Source: Caldimonas mangrovi (GTDB lineage Bacteria; Pseudomonadota; Gammaproteobacteria; Burkholderiales; Burkholderiaceae_C). Taken from it: a DNA stretch of 51,111 nucleotides. The notes under the pieces are model-generated. The model was not told the origin of the DNA. It saw only the letters and a list, made by a program, of their open reading frames with translations, and ran no database searches. The DNA is taken from the NCBI RefSeq assembly GCF_023721835.1, contig NZ_JAMKFE010000023.1:1-51111 (forward strand), given 5' to 3'. Each line of letters starts with the position of its first letter. The stretch's first letter is position 1. Positions 1 to 7,901 of the stretch are shown in pieces. A program made the position numbers and the translations under genes.

Positions 1-1
1 C

Positions 2-691
2 GAGCCCGCCCAGGCCGATGCGGCCCAAAAGCACACCGCCGCGCAAGACGACAAGCTGCCGCACACCACCGACCCGGTGATCGCGATCAGCGCCAAGGCC
101 GGCTTCGGGCTCACCGCGGGGCAGGACCTCCACGTGGCCGCCGGCGAGATCGTGCACACCGCGGCCGGGCAGGACCTGCACCAGGCCATCGGCGGGCAGG
201 CCCGGCTGCACACCGGCCAGGCCATCGGCGTGCTGGCCGGGGCCATCGGGCCGGGCAGCGAGGCGGCAGGCACCGGACTGACGGTGATCGCCGCACAAGG
301 CGACGTCGACGTGCAGGCGCAGGCCGGGCCGATGCAACTGGCGGCCAGGCAACTGGTCGACGTGAAAAGCAAGGCCGCGCACATCGACTGGGCCGCGGCC
401 CAGCGCATCGTGCTCAGCACGGCAGGCGGCGCCAGCCTCACCCTCGACGCCGGCGGCATCGTCACCCAGTGCCCCGGCAAGATCACCGTGCAGGCCGGCA
501 AGAAGAGTTTCAGCGGGCCGGGGCGGCAGAGCTACGTGCTGCCCTTGATGCCCAAGGAGGACATGTCCTGGGTCGACATCGAGGCCAGCTACGACGACGC
601 CTGGAACACACGCTGGCCGCTGGATCACCTCAAGCTCGACGTGGCCGGCCAGACCGTCAGCGAATCCGCCGCCGTCAACCCGCTCAAATGA
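2..691 (+). CDS. vgrG: VgrG C-terminal part (type VI secretion spike protein), 5' end outside window
   Basis: The frame is open from the first bases of the window to a TGA at 689-691, giving 229 visible residues, so this is the 3' part of a longer gene. The visible protein has the regular beta-repeat character of the DUF2345 extension of VgrG (runs such as ISAKAGFGLTAGQDLH and VAAGEIVHTAAGQDLH, later QAGPMQLAARQLVDVKS). In this family the region extends the gp5-like needle at the tip of the T6SS tube and often carries effectors. Its stop overlaps the start of the next gene (ATGA at 688-691), which fits translation coupling of a VgrG with its cognate cargo. The N-terminal gp27/gp5 domains are not in the window, so the family call rests on the C-terminal repeats alone. 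Confidence 0.85.
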   Translation, partial: EPAQADAAQKHTAAQDDKLPHTTDPVIAISAKAGFGLTAGQDLHVAAGEIVHTAAGQDLHQAIGGQARLHTGQAIGVLAGAIGPGSEAAGTGLTVIAAQGDVDVQAQAGPMQLAARQLVDVKSKAAHIDWAAAQRIVLSTAGGASLTLDAGGIVTQCPGKITVQAGKKSFSGPGRQSYVLPLMPKEDMSWVDIEASYDDAWNTRWPLDHLKLDVAGQTVSESAAVNPLK

Positions 692-1911
692 CCATGCCAG
701 ACACCCCCCCTACGACAGAAACCCGGCGCGTCCTCGCGTCCCAGGACGGCGCCGTTCTCGCCGTTGCCCGGCCCGACGTGACCGAGCAGGAGATCGTCGA
801 AGACCGCGACGCCATCGTGCACCGCCTGCACGCGGCGTATCTCAACCTGACGGACCACATGGCCGAGTTCCAACAGCAGTGGGACGAAGGCCCCACGATG
901 GCTTTCATCACGGCCGCCCGCGAAGGCTGGAACCAGGGCGGCGCCGACTGGCTGAACGACCAGGCCGAGCTGTTCGAGAAGGACACCTGGGTCAAGCTGG
1001 GCCGCGACGTCAAGGAATTCGCCGGCACCAGCTATGACCGGCTGGCCACCTACAGCAAGCAGAGATACGAGAGCCTGCGCGACGAGCTCAACAGGCACAT
1101 CGAGAACCCCGACGACACGCTCTACAACTGGGCGTGGTGGCAGCGGGGCATCGAAGAGCAGATCGACGACCGCATCGCGCGCCTGGAAGCCGCAGGCGCC
1201 GCCGTGAGAGACGGCGCGCAGTCGGTGCTGAACACCGCCGACAAGGCGAAGAAGATCTACCGGCACCGCGAAGCCATCGCCAACCTGCCCACGCTGATCG
1301 CCGGCGGCGACCCCAAGCCGGTGCAGGCTTTCGTCGACACGGTGCTGATGGACATCGACCCCGAGCTGGCGAAGGCGATCCGCAACGATCCCAACTTCGC
1401 CATCGTGCTGGAGCTGATCGCCGACCACGACAGCGCGCTGGGCTACCTGGCCTATGTGGGCCTCGCGGTCGAGGCCATTCCGCCCAACTTCTATGCCTAC
1501 ACCGCCGGCAAGGGCGGTGCGTATGTCGCCATCGAAGTCGTGTTGCTGCTGGTGACGGCGCTGCTGAGCCTGGGCGCCGGCGTGGCCGCGCGCATCGGCA
1601 TGCTGACCGCGCGCTTTGCAGCGGCAGGCGCGAAGGCCGCCACCGCAGGCGCCAAGATCCGGCGCGCGCAGGCCGCGGTGAGCGCCTTTGTGCGGCTGCT
1701 CGAAGACTTCTCCCGTGCTGTCGACGACCTGCATGCACTCGGCGAAAAGCTCGTGCGGGCGCGCAGCAAGGGCCTGGTGCTGCGCGGCAACACGAAAACC
1801 ACCGTGCTGGCCAAGCGCGAAAGCATCAAGCGCGACAAGCGCTGCCGCATCTGCGGCAGTACGAAGCACAGCACACCGCGGCATCGGCCGGGGACCGTGG
1901 TGTATCGGTAA
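688..1911 (+). CDS. VgrG-linked T6SS effector N-terminal region (possibly truncated)
   Basis: The 407-residue product starts at the ATG overlapping the vgrG stop. It has a charged, helical N-terminal half, then a strongly hydrophobic stretch around residues 270-310 (VAIEVVLLLVTALLSLGAG) that could insert in a membrane. It ends with a basic tail carrying a CxxC pair (CRICGSTKH). This layout is typical of the carrier part of T6SS effectors whose toxin domain lies at the C-terminus, but no toxin domain is present here. An AHH nuclease ORF begins 51 bases after the stop. The stop at 1909-1911 is followed by short protein-like pieces in other frames, so this may be the front of a frameshifted full-length effector. 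The effector role is inferred from position and architecture. Confidence 0.65.
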   Translation: MTMPDTPPTTETRRVLASQDGAVLAVARPDVTEQEIVEDRDAIVHRLHAAYLNLTDHMAEFQQQWDEGPTMAFITAAREGWNQGGADWLNDQAELFEKDTWVKLGRDVKEFAGTSYDRLATYSKQRYESLRDELNRHIENPDDTLYNWAWWQRGIEEQIDDRIARLEAAGAAVRDGAQSVLNTADKAKKIYRHREAIANLPTLIAGGDPKPVQAFVDTVLMDIDPELAKAIRNDPNFAIVLELIADHDSALGYLAYVGLAVEAIPPNFYAYTAGKGGAYVAIEVVLLLVTALLSLGAGVAARIGMLTARFAAAGAKAATAGAKIRRAQAAVSAFVRLLEDFSRAVDDLHALGEKLVRARSKGLVLRGNTKTTVLAKRESIKRDKRCRICGSTKHSTPRHRPGTVVYR

Positions 1912-1961
1912 ATGTCGACTACAACCGAATCGTCAAAAAGTAAGCAGGGATACGTTTCGCG

Positions 1962-2630
1962 ATGAAGATCGGCAACACGGCCAAGAACAGCGTGTACTTG
2001 GCGAATATGAAGAGCCACACGGAGCGGGACAGGGATCACCCGCGCTTTCATGGCATTCGAATGCAAGCGCATCACGTGCTTTCCGCGGAGGGCGTCAAGC
2101 TTTCCGGCTTGGGAAGGAAGATCGAGAAGTGCGGTTATGACATCAACTCCCTCTCCAACCTGGCTTTCATCCCTTGTACGCTGCAAGGCGCCTGTCATTT
2201 GGGGATCCAGCCTCATCGAGGGAACCATACCGCTGTCGCAGATCCTGAGAACGACTACGACGACGACGACGAACCTTTGACCTACCACAAGATGGTGTCG
2301 AGGAAGATTCAGGAACTCGATCCACACCTTCGAAAAGAGTGTGTCGGCAAGGACGAAGCACACCTCATTCCCAAAAAGCTGGATGACATGAGCACAGAGG
2401 TGCTAGAGCTGATTCAGTACAAACCGACGAAAGCGCCTTTGACTACGATTGCCAAGCACTTCGCGCCCGGTAGCCCGATCGGATGTGGGGGCGTTGACAA
2501 CGTCGGTGCCGTTCATGTTGGTCACTGCCCTGTTGGCCGCAACCATCTTGGCAAGCAAGGCCCAAAGCAGAAGAAAGAAGACATCAAGTTTGTCAGTGAC
2601 GGTCGGTATCGACTTCGGACAAGAAAGTAA
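1962..2630 (+). CDS. AHH-family HNH/endonuclease VII-fold nuclease toxin
   Basis: The 222-residue protein carries the AHH nuclease signature: QAHHVLS near residues 29-35, then GYDINSLSNLAFIP, then a second histidine cluster (HRGNHT) and a following YHKMVSRKI helix. AHH proteins are predicted DNases or RNases of the HNH/Endo VII superfamily, usually found as C-terminal toxin domains of polymorphic and type VI effectors. Here the domain starts almost at the N-terminus, so it has no delivery module of its own. It follows the VgrG-linked carrier ORF and is followed after 5 bases by an immunity-type gene. A short CGA triplet repeat at about 2255-2272 encodes an acidic run. Its start overlaps the stop of a 17-codon ORF at 1912-1965. 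It may be the detached tail of the upstream gene. Confidence 0.8.
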   Translation: MKIGNTAKNSVYLANMKSHTERDRDHPRFHGIRMQAHHVLSAEGVKLSGLGRKIEKCGYDINSLSNLAFIPCTLQGACHLGIQPHRGNHTAVADPENDYDDDDEPLTYHKMVSRKIQELDPHLRKECVGKDEAHLIPKKLDDMSTEVLELIQYKPTKAPLTTIAKHFAPGSPIGCGGVDNVGAVHVGHCPVGRNHLGKQGPKQKKEDIKFVSDGRYRLRTRK

Positions 2631-2635
2631 AGGCT

Positions 2636-3247
2636 ATGCGCAACTACGACGAAGAGTACTTCTTCATTGAAGAAGCCGAGAACGAGCAACTGCCTGCGTT
2701 GCTCCCCGACGCCAATACAGAAGACCGGACTTTCCGATTCGAGGCGCAGCCAGTCGGGTCTCCGCCGCTTGTCTTTCGAAACGGCGCTCACGACGCGCAG
2801 CGCCGCCGCCGCTTGAGTCCGCTTCGACCGGTTCCAGACGTGTTGTTCTCCGGCGCCAATCTTGTCGTGCGAACCAAGATTCGGGATGCATTGCTTGGTA
2901 TCAACATACCCCATCTGTCCATGCATCCCACGGTCTACATCGACGAAGACGATAAGTGGCATGAGGACTTTTGGTACATGACGTTCACGCAGACCTTCGA
3001 CTGCTGGGATCGAAAGTCATCCGACTACAAAGCCACCCCTCTGGTGGTGGGAGGCGCGAAGCTCTACAGCGTCTATAGCTACAGCCTGGATGCGGACGTG
3101 CTCGACAAGGTGCCCCTCGAACAACGTTTGCTGTTCAAGATGGGCGGCACGCAAGACGGGTATATCGTCTGCCACACGACGATGACGAAGCACTTCACTT
3201 CTGCGCTGAACACAAGCTTGGTGCTGACGAAGATCTCTGAGTACTGA
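2636..3247 (+). CDS. Probable toxin immunity protein (imm11/DUF1629-like)
   Basis: The 203-residue soluble protein begins 5 bases after the AHH toxin stop, the usual position of a cognate immunity gene. It lacks a signal peptide, as expected for protection against a nuclease acting in the cytoplasm. The central pattern (PDVLFSGANLVVR, then HLSMHPTVYID, WHEDFWYMTF and FDCWDR) resembles the DUF1629/imm11 group of predicted immunity proteins found next to polymorphic toxins. The family assignment is from memory of the pattern and is moderate. The immunity role comes mainly from gene order. Base composition is lower in GC than the genome around it, which is common for exchanged toxin-immunity cassettes. 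Confidence 0.65.
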   Translation: MRNYDEEYFFIEEAENEQLPALLPDANTEDRTFRFEAQPVGSPPLVFRNGAHDAQRRRRLSPLRPVPDVLFSGANLVVRTKIRDALLGINIPHLSMHPTVYIDEDDKWHEDFWYMTFTQTFDCWDRKSSDYKATPLVVGGAKLYSVYSYSLDADVLDKVPLEQRLLFKMGGTQDGYIVCHTTMTKHFTSALNTSLVLTKISEY

Positions 3248-3273
3248 GTGCGCTGCCCCCGGATCACAGCAGC

Positions 3274-3711
3274 ATGATCTACTTGCGGAGCTACGACACC
3301 TACAAGGAGACGCTGGAGTACGACGTTGATACCGGTGCTTCCCGTTTAGTCTCTCGCGAGGAGGTGGAGCGTGCCGGGGTGCAAAGAACTTTCGGCATGT
3401 TCACACGGGTGGGAGACCGCTTCTTCGGTGTCTATGCCACGCCCGAAGGCCCGGTGTTCTTTGGCGATGACATCAGGGTTCTGGGACGCTTCGGGGTGAC
3501 CCGAGGACATGTCGAACTGGACAAGGCCACCAGAATTCACCGCTTTGCGCTGTTCGACGACTCACGACTGGTTTTGAGCACGCACTACCCGGAGAGAGAA
3601 GGGTTGGGAACGAATCCATACGATACCGAACCTGAAGATGTCGACATGTTCGCGGCCATCGCCAAGGGGACGGAGAGCCGGCAGTTTTTTGAGAACTACC
3701 GGCGCGGATAG
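3274..3711 (+). CDS. Hypothetical protein, possible second immunity gene
   Basis: The product is an unrecognised 145-residue soluble protein, rich in beta-strand-like aromatic segments (RFFGVYATPEGPVFFGDD) with an acidic C-terminal part (NPYDTEPEDVDMF). It has no signal peptide and no membrane segment. It lies 26 bases after the imm11-like gene on the same strand and shares that gene's lower GC. A second immunity gene or an orphan immunity gene kept after loss of its toxin is plausible, but nothing in the sequence proves it. No convincing ribosome binding site precedes the ATG, so an internal start cannot be excluded. Confidence 0.5.
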   Translation: MIYLRSYDTYKETLEYDVDTGASRLVSREEVERAGVQRTFGMFTRVGDRFFGVYATPEGPVFFGDDIRVLGRFGVTRGHVELDKATRIHRFALFDDSRLVLSTHYPEREGLGTNPYDTEPEDVDMFAAIAKGTESRQFFENYRRG

Positions 3712-3778
3712 GTGTAGAGGGCGGGAAGGCAGAGCCAGCCGCCCATCGGCGAGAATGCGCCCGGCTTTCTCGCCTGCC

Positions 3779-4801
3779 ATGACCGACCGCACCGACGCCC
3801 TCCTGGGCCACCTGTTGAAACGGGTGTCCCGTTCCTTCTATCTCAGCCTGCGCGTGCTGCCGCCGGGGCTGCGCGTGCCGGTGAGCCTGGCCTACCTGCT
3901 GGCGCGGGCCGCGGACACCATCGCCGACACGCAGGGCACCAGCGAGAGCGAACGCCTGGCCCGGCTGACGGCGCTGCGAGAGCGTATCGCCGGCGACGAA
4001 GCGGCGGTCATCGACGTGACTGCTGCACTGAACCCGGACGAGCGCACGCTGCTCGAAGCGATGCCCGCCGCGCTGCAGTTGCTGCAGCGGCTCGACCCGG
4101 TCGATGCTGCCGCGGTGCGCCGCGTGGTGTCGACCCTGATCGATGGCATGAGCTTCGACCTGCAGCACTTTGCCGGCGCCACGGCGCAAGCGCCGATCGC
4201 GTTGGCGTCCACCGACGAACTGGACCGCTACACCTACCTCGTGGCCGGCTGCGTCGGTGAGTTCTGGACCGAGATGGCGATGCGCCACAGCCCCGCGCTG
4301 CGGCATTGGAACGCGCCCCAGATGGCGGCACGCGGCATCGACTACGGCCGGGCGCTGCAGCTGACCAATGTGCTGCGCGACTGCGGCGACGACCTCGCGG
4401 CGGGGCGTTGCTACCTGCCGCTGCCGCTGATGCCGGCGGCCGTGGCGGGCCGGCCGCTGCGCCGCGACGACGCACTGACGGCCCGGGCGCCGCTGTTGCG
4501 GCTCGCGCTGGACCGCTACCGGCAGGGCACAGCCTACGTGCTGGCGATCCCGCGGTCTTGCGTGCGCTTGCGCCTGGCTTCGCTGTGGCCGCTGCTGATC
4601 GGCCTGGCGACGCTGCGTGAACTGGGCCGCAACGCGCACTGGCCCGACCCGGCCCGGCGCAGCAAGGTCGGCCGCGGCGAGGTCTACCGCATCGTTGCGC
4701 GTTCGATCCCGGCCGTGCTGTCCAACGCGGCCTTGTCGCGCTGGCTCGACGGGGCCTTTCGGGACGCTGAAGCGGCCTGCGCCGGGCACTCCGTTTGCTG
4801 A
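3779..4801 (+). CDS. Squalene/phytoene synthase family protein
   Basis: This 340-residue trans-isoprenyl diphosphate synthase-type enzyme would condense two C15 (or C20) isoprenyl diphosphates head to head. Both aspartate-rich Mg-binding motifs are intact: DTIAD at residues 46-50 and DCGDD at 201-205, the latter followed by the usual GRCYLP. The Tyr-rich segment YLVAGCVGEFW lies at 153-163. A hydrophobic stretch around 265-283 could tether the protein to the membrane. The start is the ATG at 3779, which begins the conserved N-terminal helix; the frame stays open further upstream but that part is unlike the family. No other hopanoid or carotenoid gene is nearby, so product specificity cannot be given. 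Confidence 0.85.
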   Translation: MTDRTDALLGHLLKRVSRSFYLSLRVLPPGLRVPVSLAYLLARAADTIADTQGTSESERLARLTALRERIAGDEAAVIDVTAALNPDERTLLEAMPAALQLLQRLDPVDAAAVRRVVSTLIDGMSFDLQHFAGATAQAPIALASTDELDRYTYLVAGCVGEFWTEMAMRHSPALRHWNAPQMAARGIDYGRALQLTNVLRDCGDDLAAGRCYLPLPLMPAAVAGRPLRRDDALTARAPLLRLALDRYRQGTAYVLAIPRSCVRLRLASLWPLLIGLATLRELGRNAHWPDPARRSKVGRGEVYRIVARSIPAVLSNAALSRWLDGAFRDAEAACAGHSVC

Positions 4802-4854
4802 CCGGTGGTGCGCGGCCCCGTGGCGCCGCGCGCCCGATCAGGAGCGGCCCGCAG

Positions 4855-5481
4855 ATGAGTATTCCCCGCAAGATCATGCTCGCCGGCATGCTGGCGTCGT
4901 GCGTGGCCGTGCCGGCCGCCTTTGCCGAGGCCGACTTCGGCGAAGTGCAGCCGGCGGGCACCGTGCGCACGGTGGCCGAGGCTGCGGTGAGGACGAACGA
5001 CCCGAACGGCCTGCCGTTCGCGATCCTCGACAAGGTCGGTGCACGCCTGTATGTGTTCGACGCGCAGGGGCGGCTGCAAGGGGCCGCGCCGGTGCTGCTG
5101 GGCCTGGCCAAGGGCGACGATTCGGTGCCGGGCATCGGACAGCGCAAGATGTCCGAGATCCGCGCGCACGAGCGCACCACGCCGGCCGGCCGCTTCGTCG
5201 CCGAGCATGGCCGCAATCTGAAGGGCGAGGACATCATCTGGGTCGACTACGACGCTGCCGTGTCGATGCACCGCCTGCGCCCCGTCCACCCGAAGGAGCG
5301 GCGGCAACAACGGCTGGCCACGCCCACACCGACCGACAACCGCATCTCGTATGGCTGCATCAACGTGCCGCCGGCGTTCTACGACGGTGTGCTGAAGCCC
5401 AGCTTCGACGGCCGGCACGGCGTGGTCTACGTGCTGCCCGAAACGCGGCCGCTGCACCAGGTGTTCGCCTTCACCCGGTGA
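4855..5481 (+). CDS. Periplasmic L,D-transpeptidase (YkuD domain)
   Basis: The 208-residue protein has a classic cleavable signal peptide ending AAFA at residues 21-24, so it acts in the periplasm. The YkuD core covers roughly residues 55-205. The catalytic cysteine is C168 in ISYGCINVP, with a histidine at position 139 (SMHRL). Enzymes of this family make 3-3 cross-links in peptidoglycan or anchor proteins to it. The chosen ATG has an AGGAG box 11 bases upstream; an in-frame ATG at 4795 would precede a sequence unlike a signal peptide. The gene lies 53 bases after the squalene synthase gene with no terminator between them, so the two may be co-transcribed. Confidence 0.88.
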   Translation: MSIPRKIMLAGMLASCVAVPAAFAEADFGEVQPAGTVRTVAEAAVRTNDPNGLPFAILDKVGARLYVFDAQGRLQGAAPVLLGLAKGDDSVPGIGQRKMSEIRAHERTTPAGRFVAEHGRNLKGEDIIWVDYDAAVSMHRLRPVHPKERRQQRLATPTPTDNRISYGCINVPPAFYDGVLKPSFDGRHGVVYVLPETRPLHQVFAFTR

Positions 5482-5486
5482 AAAAC

Positions 5487-5513
5487 AGGAACCGGGCGCC
5501 GGGCCCGGTTCCT
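5487..5513 (-). terminator. Rho-independent terminator for the leftward gene
   Basis: A perfect 11-bp stem with a 5-nt loop spans these bases. On the minus strand it is followed directly by GTTTTT (plus-strand aaaaac at 5481-5486), which makes it a good terminator for the small secreted-protein gene ending at 5556. On the plus strand no T-run follows, so any effect on the transpeptidase gene is through the hairpin alone. Confidence 0.8.
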
Positions 5514-5555
5514 CGTGTCGATACCGGCGGCCGCAAGACCGCCGGGAACAGCGCG

Positions 5556-5879
5556 TCAGTTCCGATCGGCGCGTGCCGCGCGTTCCCCTGTCGCCGCGTC
5601 CTGATTCAGAGTGGCGCTGTCCGCGGTACCGGTGGTGGTGCCGCTTCCTGCCTCGTTGCCCATGGCCCGGCCTTGGGGCGTGGCGGCGGGCGCAGCTGAA
5701 GGCGCGGCGCCCGGGTTCACCGTGCCCGATTGGGCAGGGGCCGCTGCGTCCGGCGTGGTGCCCTGGGAGCTGGGCGCACCGCTGGTGGTGCCGCCGGCGT
5801 TGCCGGACTGGGCATAGGCAACGCCCAGTGCGGTGGCAAGGGCTGCCGCAGCGGCGACGCTTTTGGTGATGGTCTTCAT
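5556..5879 (-). CDS. Small secreted low-complexity protein
   Basis: The product is a 107-residue protein with a clear signal peptide (MKTITKSVAAAAALATALG, cleavage after AYA near residue 25). A mature part rich in Ala, Gly, Ser, Thr and Pro follows, with no recognisable fold. It is probably an unstructured periplasmic or exported protein. The start at 5879 has a TAGGAG box a few bases upstream; the longer open frame upstream is not protein-like. The gene ends before a strong terminator and faces the transpeptidase gene tail to tail. I do not recognise a family and assign no function. Confidence 0.7.
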   Translation of the reverse strand: MKTITKSVAAAAALATALGVAYAQSGNAGGTTSGAPSSQGTTPDAAAPAQSGTVNPGAAPSAAPAATPQGRAMGNEAGSGTTTGTADSATLNQDAATGERAARADRN

Positions 5880-6015
5880 GGATGGATCTCCTAAGACGGA
5901 TGGGTGAAAGACGAGCCCCTCCGACCACGCGGCAGCGATCCTGAGGCGGCTGCCATGCGCCGGAGTCTCGGCACGGTGTAAGGGCAACCGACATGCCCGC
6001 GCCGTTTCCCTGTCG

Positions 6016-7278
6016 TCAGTCGGCGACGGTTCCCGGCGCAGCCTTGCCGCCGTCTGCGGTCCATGCAACCGGTGCGCCGGAGGGCTCGGTGCGCAGCCGC
6101 CCGACCCACCACAGCATCAGCAGCGTCATGGCCACCGCCAACCAGCCGTTGTGCATGTAGCCCTCCACGCGCCCGGCAGCGTCGCGCGAGATCAACAGGC
6201 CGCCGATCAGCGATGCGACGCCCATCGCGACCGACTGCACGCAGCTGTTCAGGCTCATGAACGTGCCGCGCAGTGCAGGCACGGTGGCCTGGGTGACCAG
6301 CGCCATCGCCGGCACCATGCGGCCCGACACCAGCACGAAGAACAGCGTGGTGACGATCAGCAGCACCCACAACGGCACGGCTCCCAGCGACGTGGCGAGC
6401 AGCAACGGCACGATGGAGCCGGCAGCCACGAAGCGGAAGGTGCGCACCTTGCCCCAGCGGTCGGCCAGCACGCCGATCCAGCGTGCGGTGAACAGCGTGG
6501 CCACGCCGCCGGCGAGGTAGACCAGCGGCACGTCATCGAGCGCGATGCCGACGTTCGACGTCATGTAGATGGTCAGGAACGGGATGGTCGTGAAGCCGGC
6601 CGACATCACCAGCGCGCTCAGCCCGAAGGCGCGCCAGTGGTTGGGCTCGCGCAGCACGGCGGCCAGCGCAGACCAGCGCGACCCGACGCCTGCGTGCAGG
6701 TGCGCGTCGATCCGCGGCAGCGTGCGCAGGCCGAGCGCTGCGATCGCGAAGCTCGCCACCGCGATGGCGATGAAGGTGCCGTGCCAGCCGAACGCCTGCG
6801 CCAGCCACAGCGAGGCCGGCACGCCCGCCACGGTGGCGAGCGAGAACGAGGCCATCACGACGCCCATGGCGCGCCCGCGCCGCTCGAAGGGAATGGCGTC
6901 GCCGACGATGGTCTGCACCAACGTGCCGATCAGGCCGCCGAACAGGCCGGCGGCGATGCGTGCGGCCATCAACATGGCGTAGCTGTCGGCCAGGCCGCAG
7001 GCCAGCGTGGCGATGCCGAAGGCGAGGTAGGCCCACAGCAGCAGGGTCTTGCGCTCGAAGCGGTCGATGAAGCCGGTGGCGCCGAGCCCGGCAGCACCGG
7101 CCGCCAGCGTATAGGCCGACACCAGCAAGCCGAACTGCGCGTCGCTGATGCCGAACAGCCGCGTGAACTGCGGCCCCAGCGGCATCATCACCATGAAGTC
7201 GACAATGTGGGTGAACTGGATGCCCGCCAGTGTCAGCAGCAGCGTGCGTTCACGGGCGGCGGGCGAAAGATGTTTCAT
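6016..7278 (-). CDS. MFS transporter (DHA1-type drug/metabolite efflux)
   Basis: The 420-residue protein has about twelve hydrophobic helices. It shows the MFS motif A-like loop (GATGFIDRFERKTLL) between helices 2 and 3 and a second RxGR-type loop (ERRGRAMG) after helix 4. Family members are inner-membrane proton-driven exporters of drugs or sugars. The visible sequence does not tell the substrate. The gene stands alone on the minus strand. Its upstream region holds a promoter-like TTGACT/TATGCT pair with an unusual 19-bp spacing. Confidence 0.85.
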   Translation of the reverse strand: MKHLSPAARERTLLLTLAGIQFTHIVDFMVMMPLGPQFTRLFGISDAQFGLLVSAYTLAAGAAGLGATGFIDRFERKTLLLWAYLAFGIATLACGLADSYAMLMAARIAAGLFGGLIGTLVQTIVGDAIPFERRGRAMGVVMASFSLATVAGVPASLWLAQAFGWHGTFIAIAVASFAIAALGLRTLPRIDAHLHAGVGSRWSALAAVLREPNHWRAFGLSALVMSAGFTTIPFLTIYMTSNVGIALDDVPLVYLAGGVATLFTARWIGVLADRWGKVRTFRFVAAGSIVPLLLATSLGAVPLWVLLIVTTLFFVLVSGRMVPAMALVTQATVPALRGTFMSLNSCVQSVAMGVASLIGGLLISRDAAGRVEGYMHNGWLAVAMTLLMLWWVGRLRTEPSGAPVAWTADGGKAAPGTVAD

Positions 7279-7308
7279 GGGGAGGGTGCGAAGTGAAGAA
7301 CGAACGCA

Positions 7309-7342
7309 AGCATAGAAGCTGAAGCTTGCTTGAAGTCAAGCA
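7309..7342 (-). promoter_or_regulatory. Candidate promoter with 19-bp spacer and dyad, upstream of the MFS gene
   Basis: Read on the minus strand, TTGACT (7339-7334) and TATGCT (7314-7309) are 19 bases apart, the spacing typical of MerR-family-regulated promoters. A 7-bp dyad, TGCTTGA-AG-TCAAGCA (7327-7342), overlaps the -35. In known MerR sites the dyad lies in the spacer, so the fit is only partial. No MerR-type regulator gene is in the window. Confidence 0.35.
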
Positions 7343-7493
7343 CCCAGCGGCCGGGCCGGCCCCGAAGATCCGTAGTGCGAGCGGTACGCTCGCGCAGATC
7401 ATGCCGCTGCCTGCGCGGTCCGCGGTTCGGCCCGCAAATTGCCCGCTCGGCAAAAGAAGCCGCAGACCTGCTTTCACGCCACGAGTACACGCC

Positions 7494-7820
7494 ATGCCGA
7501 TGACCACCCGCTTCGAGCCGATCGAACCGACACGCGCCGAGATCGACGCCACCCAGGGCGCTCTCGTCCTCGAGTTCGGGGCCCCCTGGTGCGGTTACTG
7601 CCAGGCCGCGCAGCCGCTGATCGAGCGCGCCTTCACGCGGAACGTTGCCGCCAGCCACCTGAAAATCGAGGACGGCAAGGGCCGGCCGCTGGGGCGGTCG
7701 TACGGTGTCAAGCTCTGGCCCACGCTGGTGTTCCTGCGTGACGGGCAGGAGGTCGAACGCCTCGTCAGGCCCAGCGACGCCCGCTCGATCGAGCAGGCGC
7801 TGCAGCGCATCCAGGCCTGA
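7494..7820 (+). CDS. Thioredoxin family protein
   Basis: The 108-residue protein contains one thioredoxin fold with the redox motif WCGYC at residues 32-36 and the cis-proline in KLWPTLVF (P76). There is no signal peptide, so it should work in the cytoplasm as a disulfide reductase. The start is set at the first of two nearby ATG codons (7494 and 7500). The open frame further upstream covers the MFS promoter region and is not thioredoxin-like. It is shorter than some thioredoxin-domain proteins but complete for the fold. Confidence 0.85.
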   Translation: MPMTTRFEPIEPTRAEIDATQGALVLEFGAPWCGYCQAAQPLIERAFTRNVAASHLKIEDGKGRPLGRSYGVKLWPTLVFLRDGQEVERLVRPSDARSIEQALQRIQA

Positions 7821-7901
7821 TCGGAGGCCCCGGCGCCCACGCGCCGGCGGGAACCGCGTTTGCCCGGCATGGCGCGTCATGCGCTCTGCAGGGGACCCTC
7901 C

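Noticed and set aside
2255-2272. CGA triplet repeat in the AHH toxin as a phase-variation tract
   Set aside because: The unit is three bases, so slippage would only change the length of an acidic run and not the frame.
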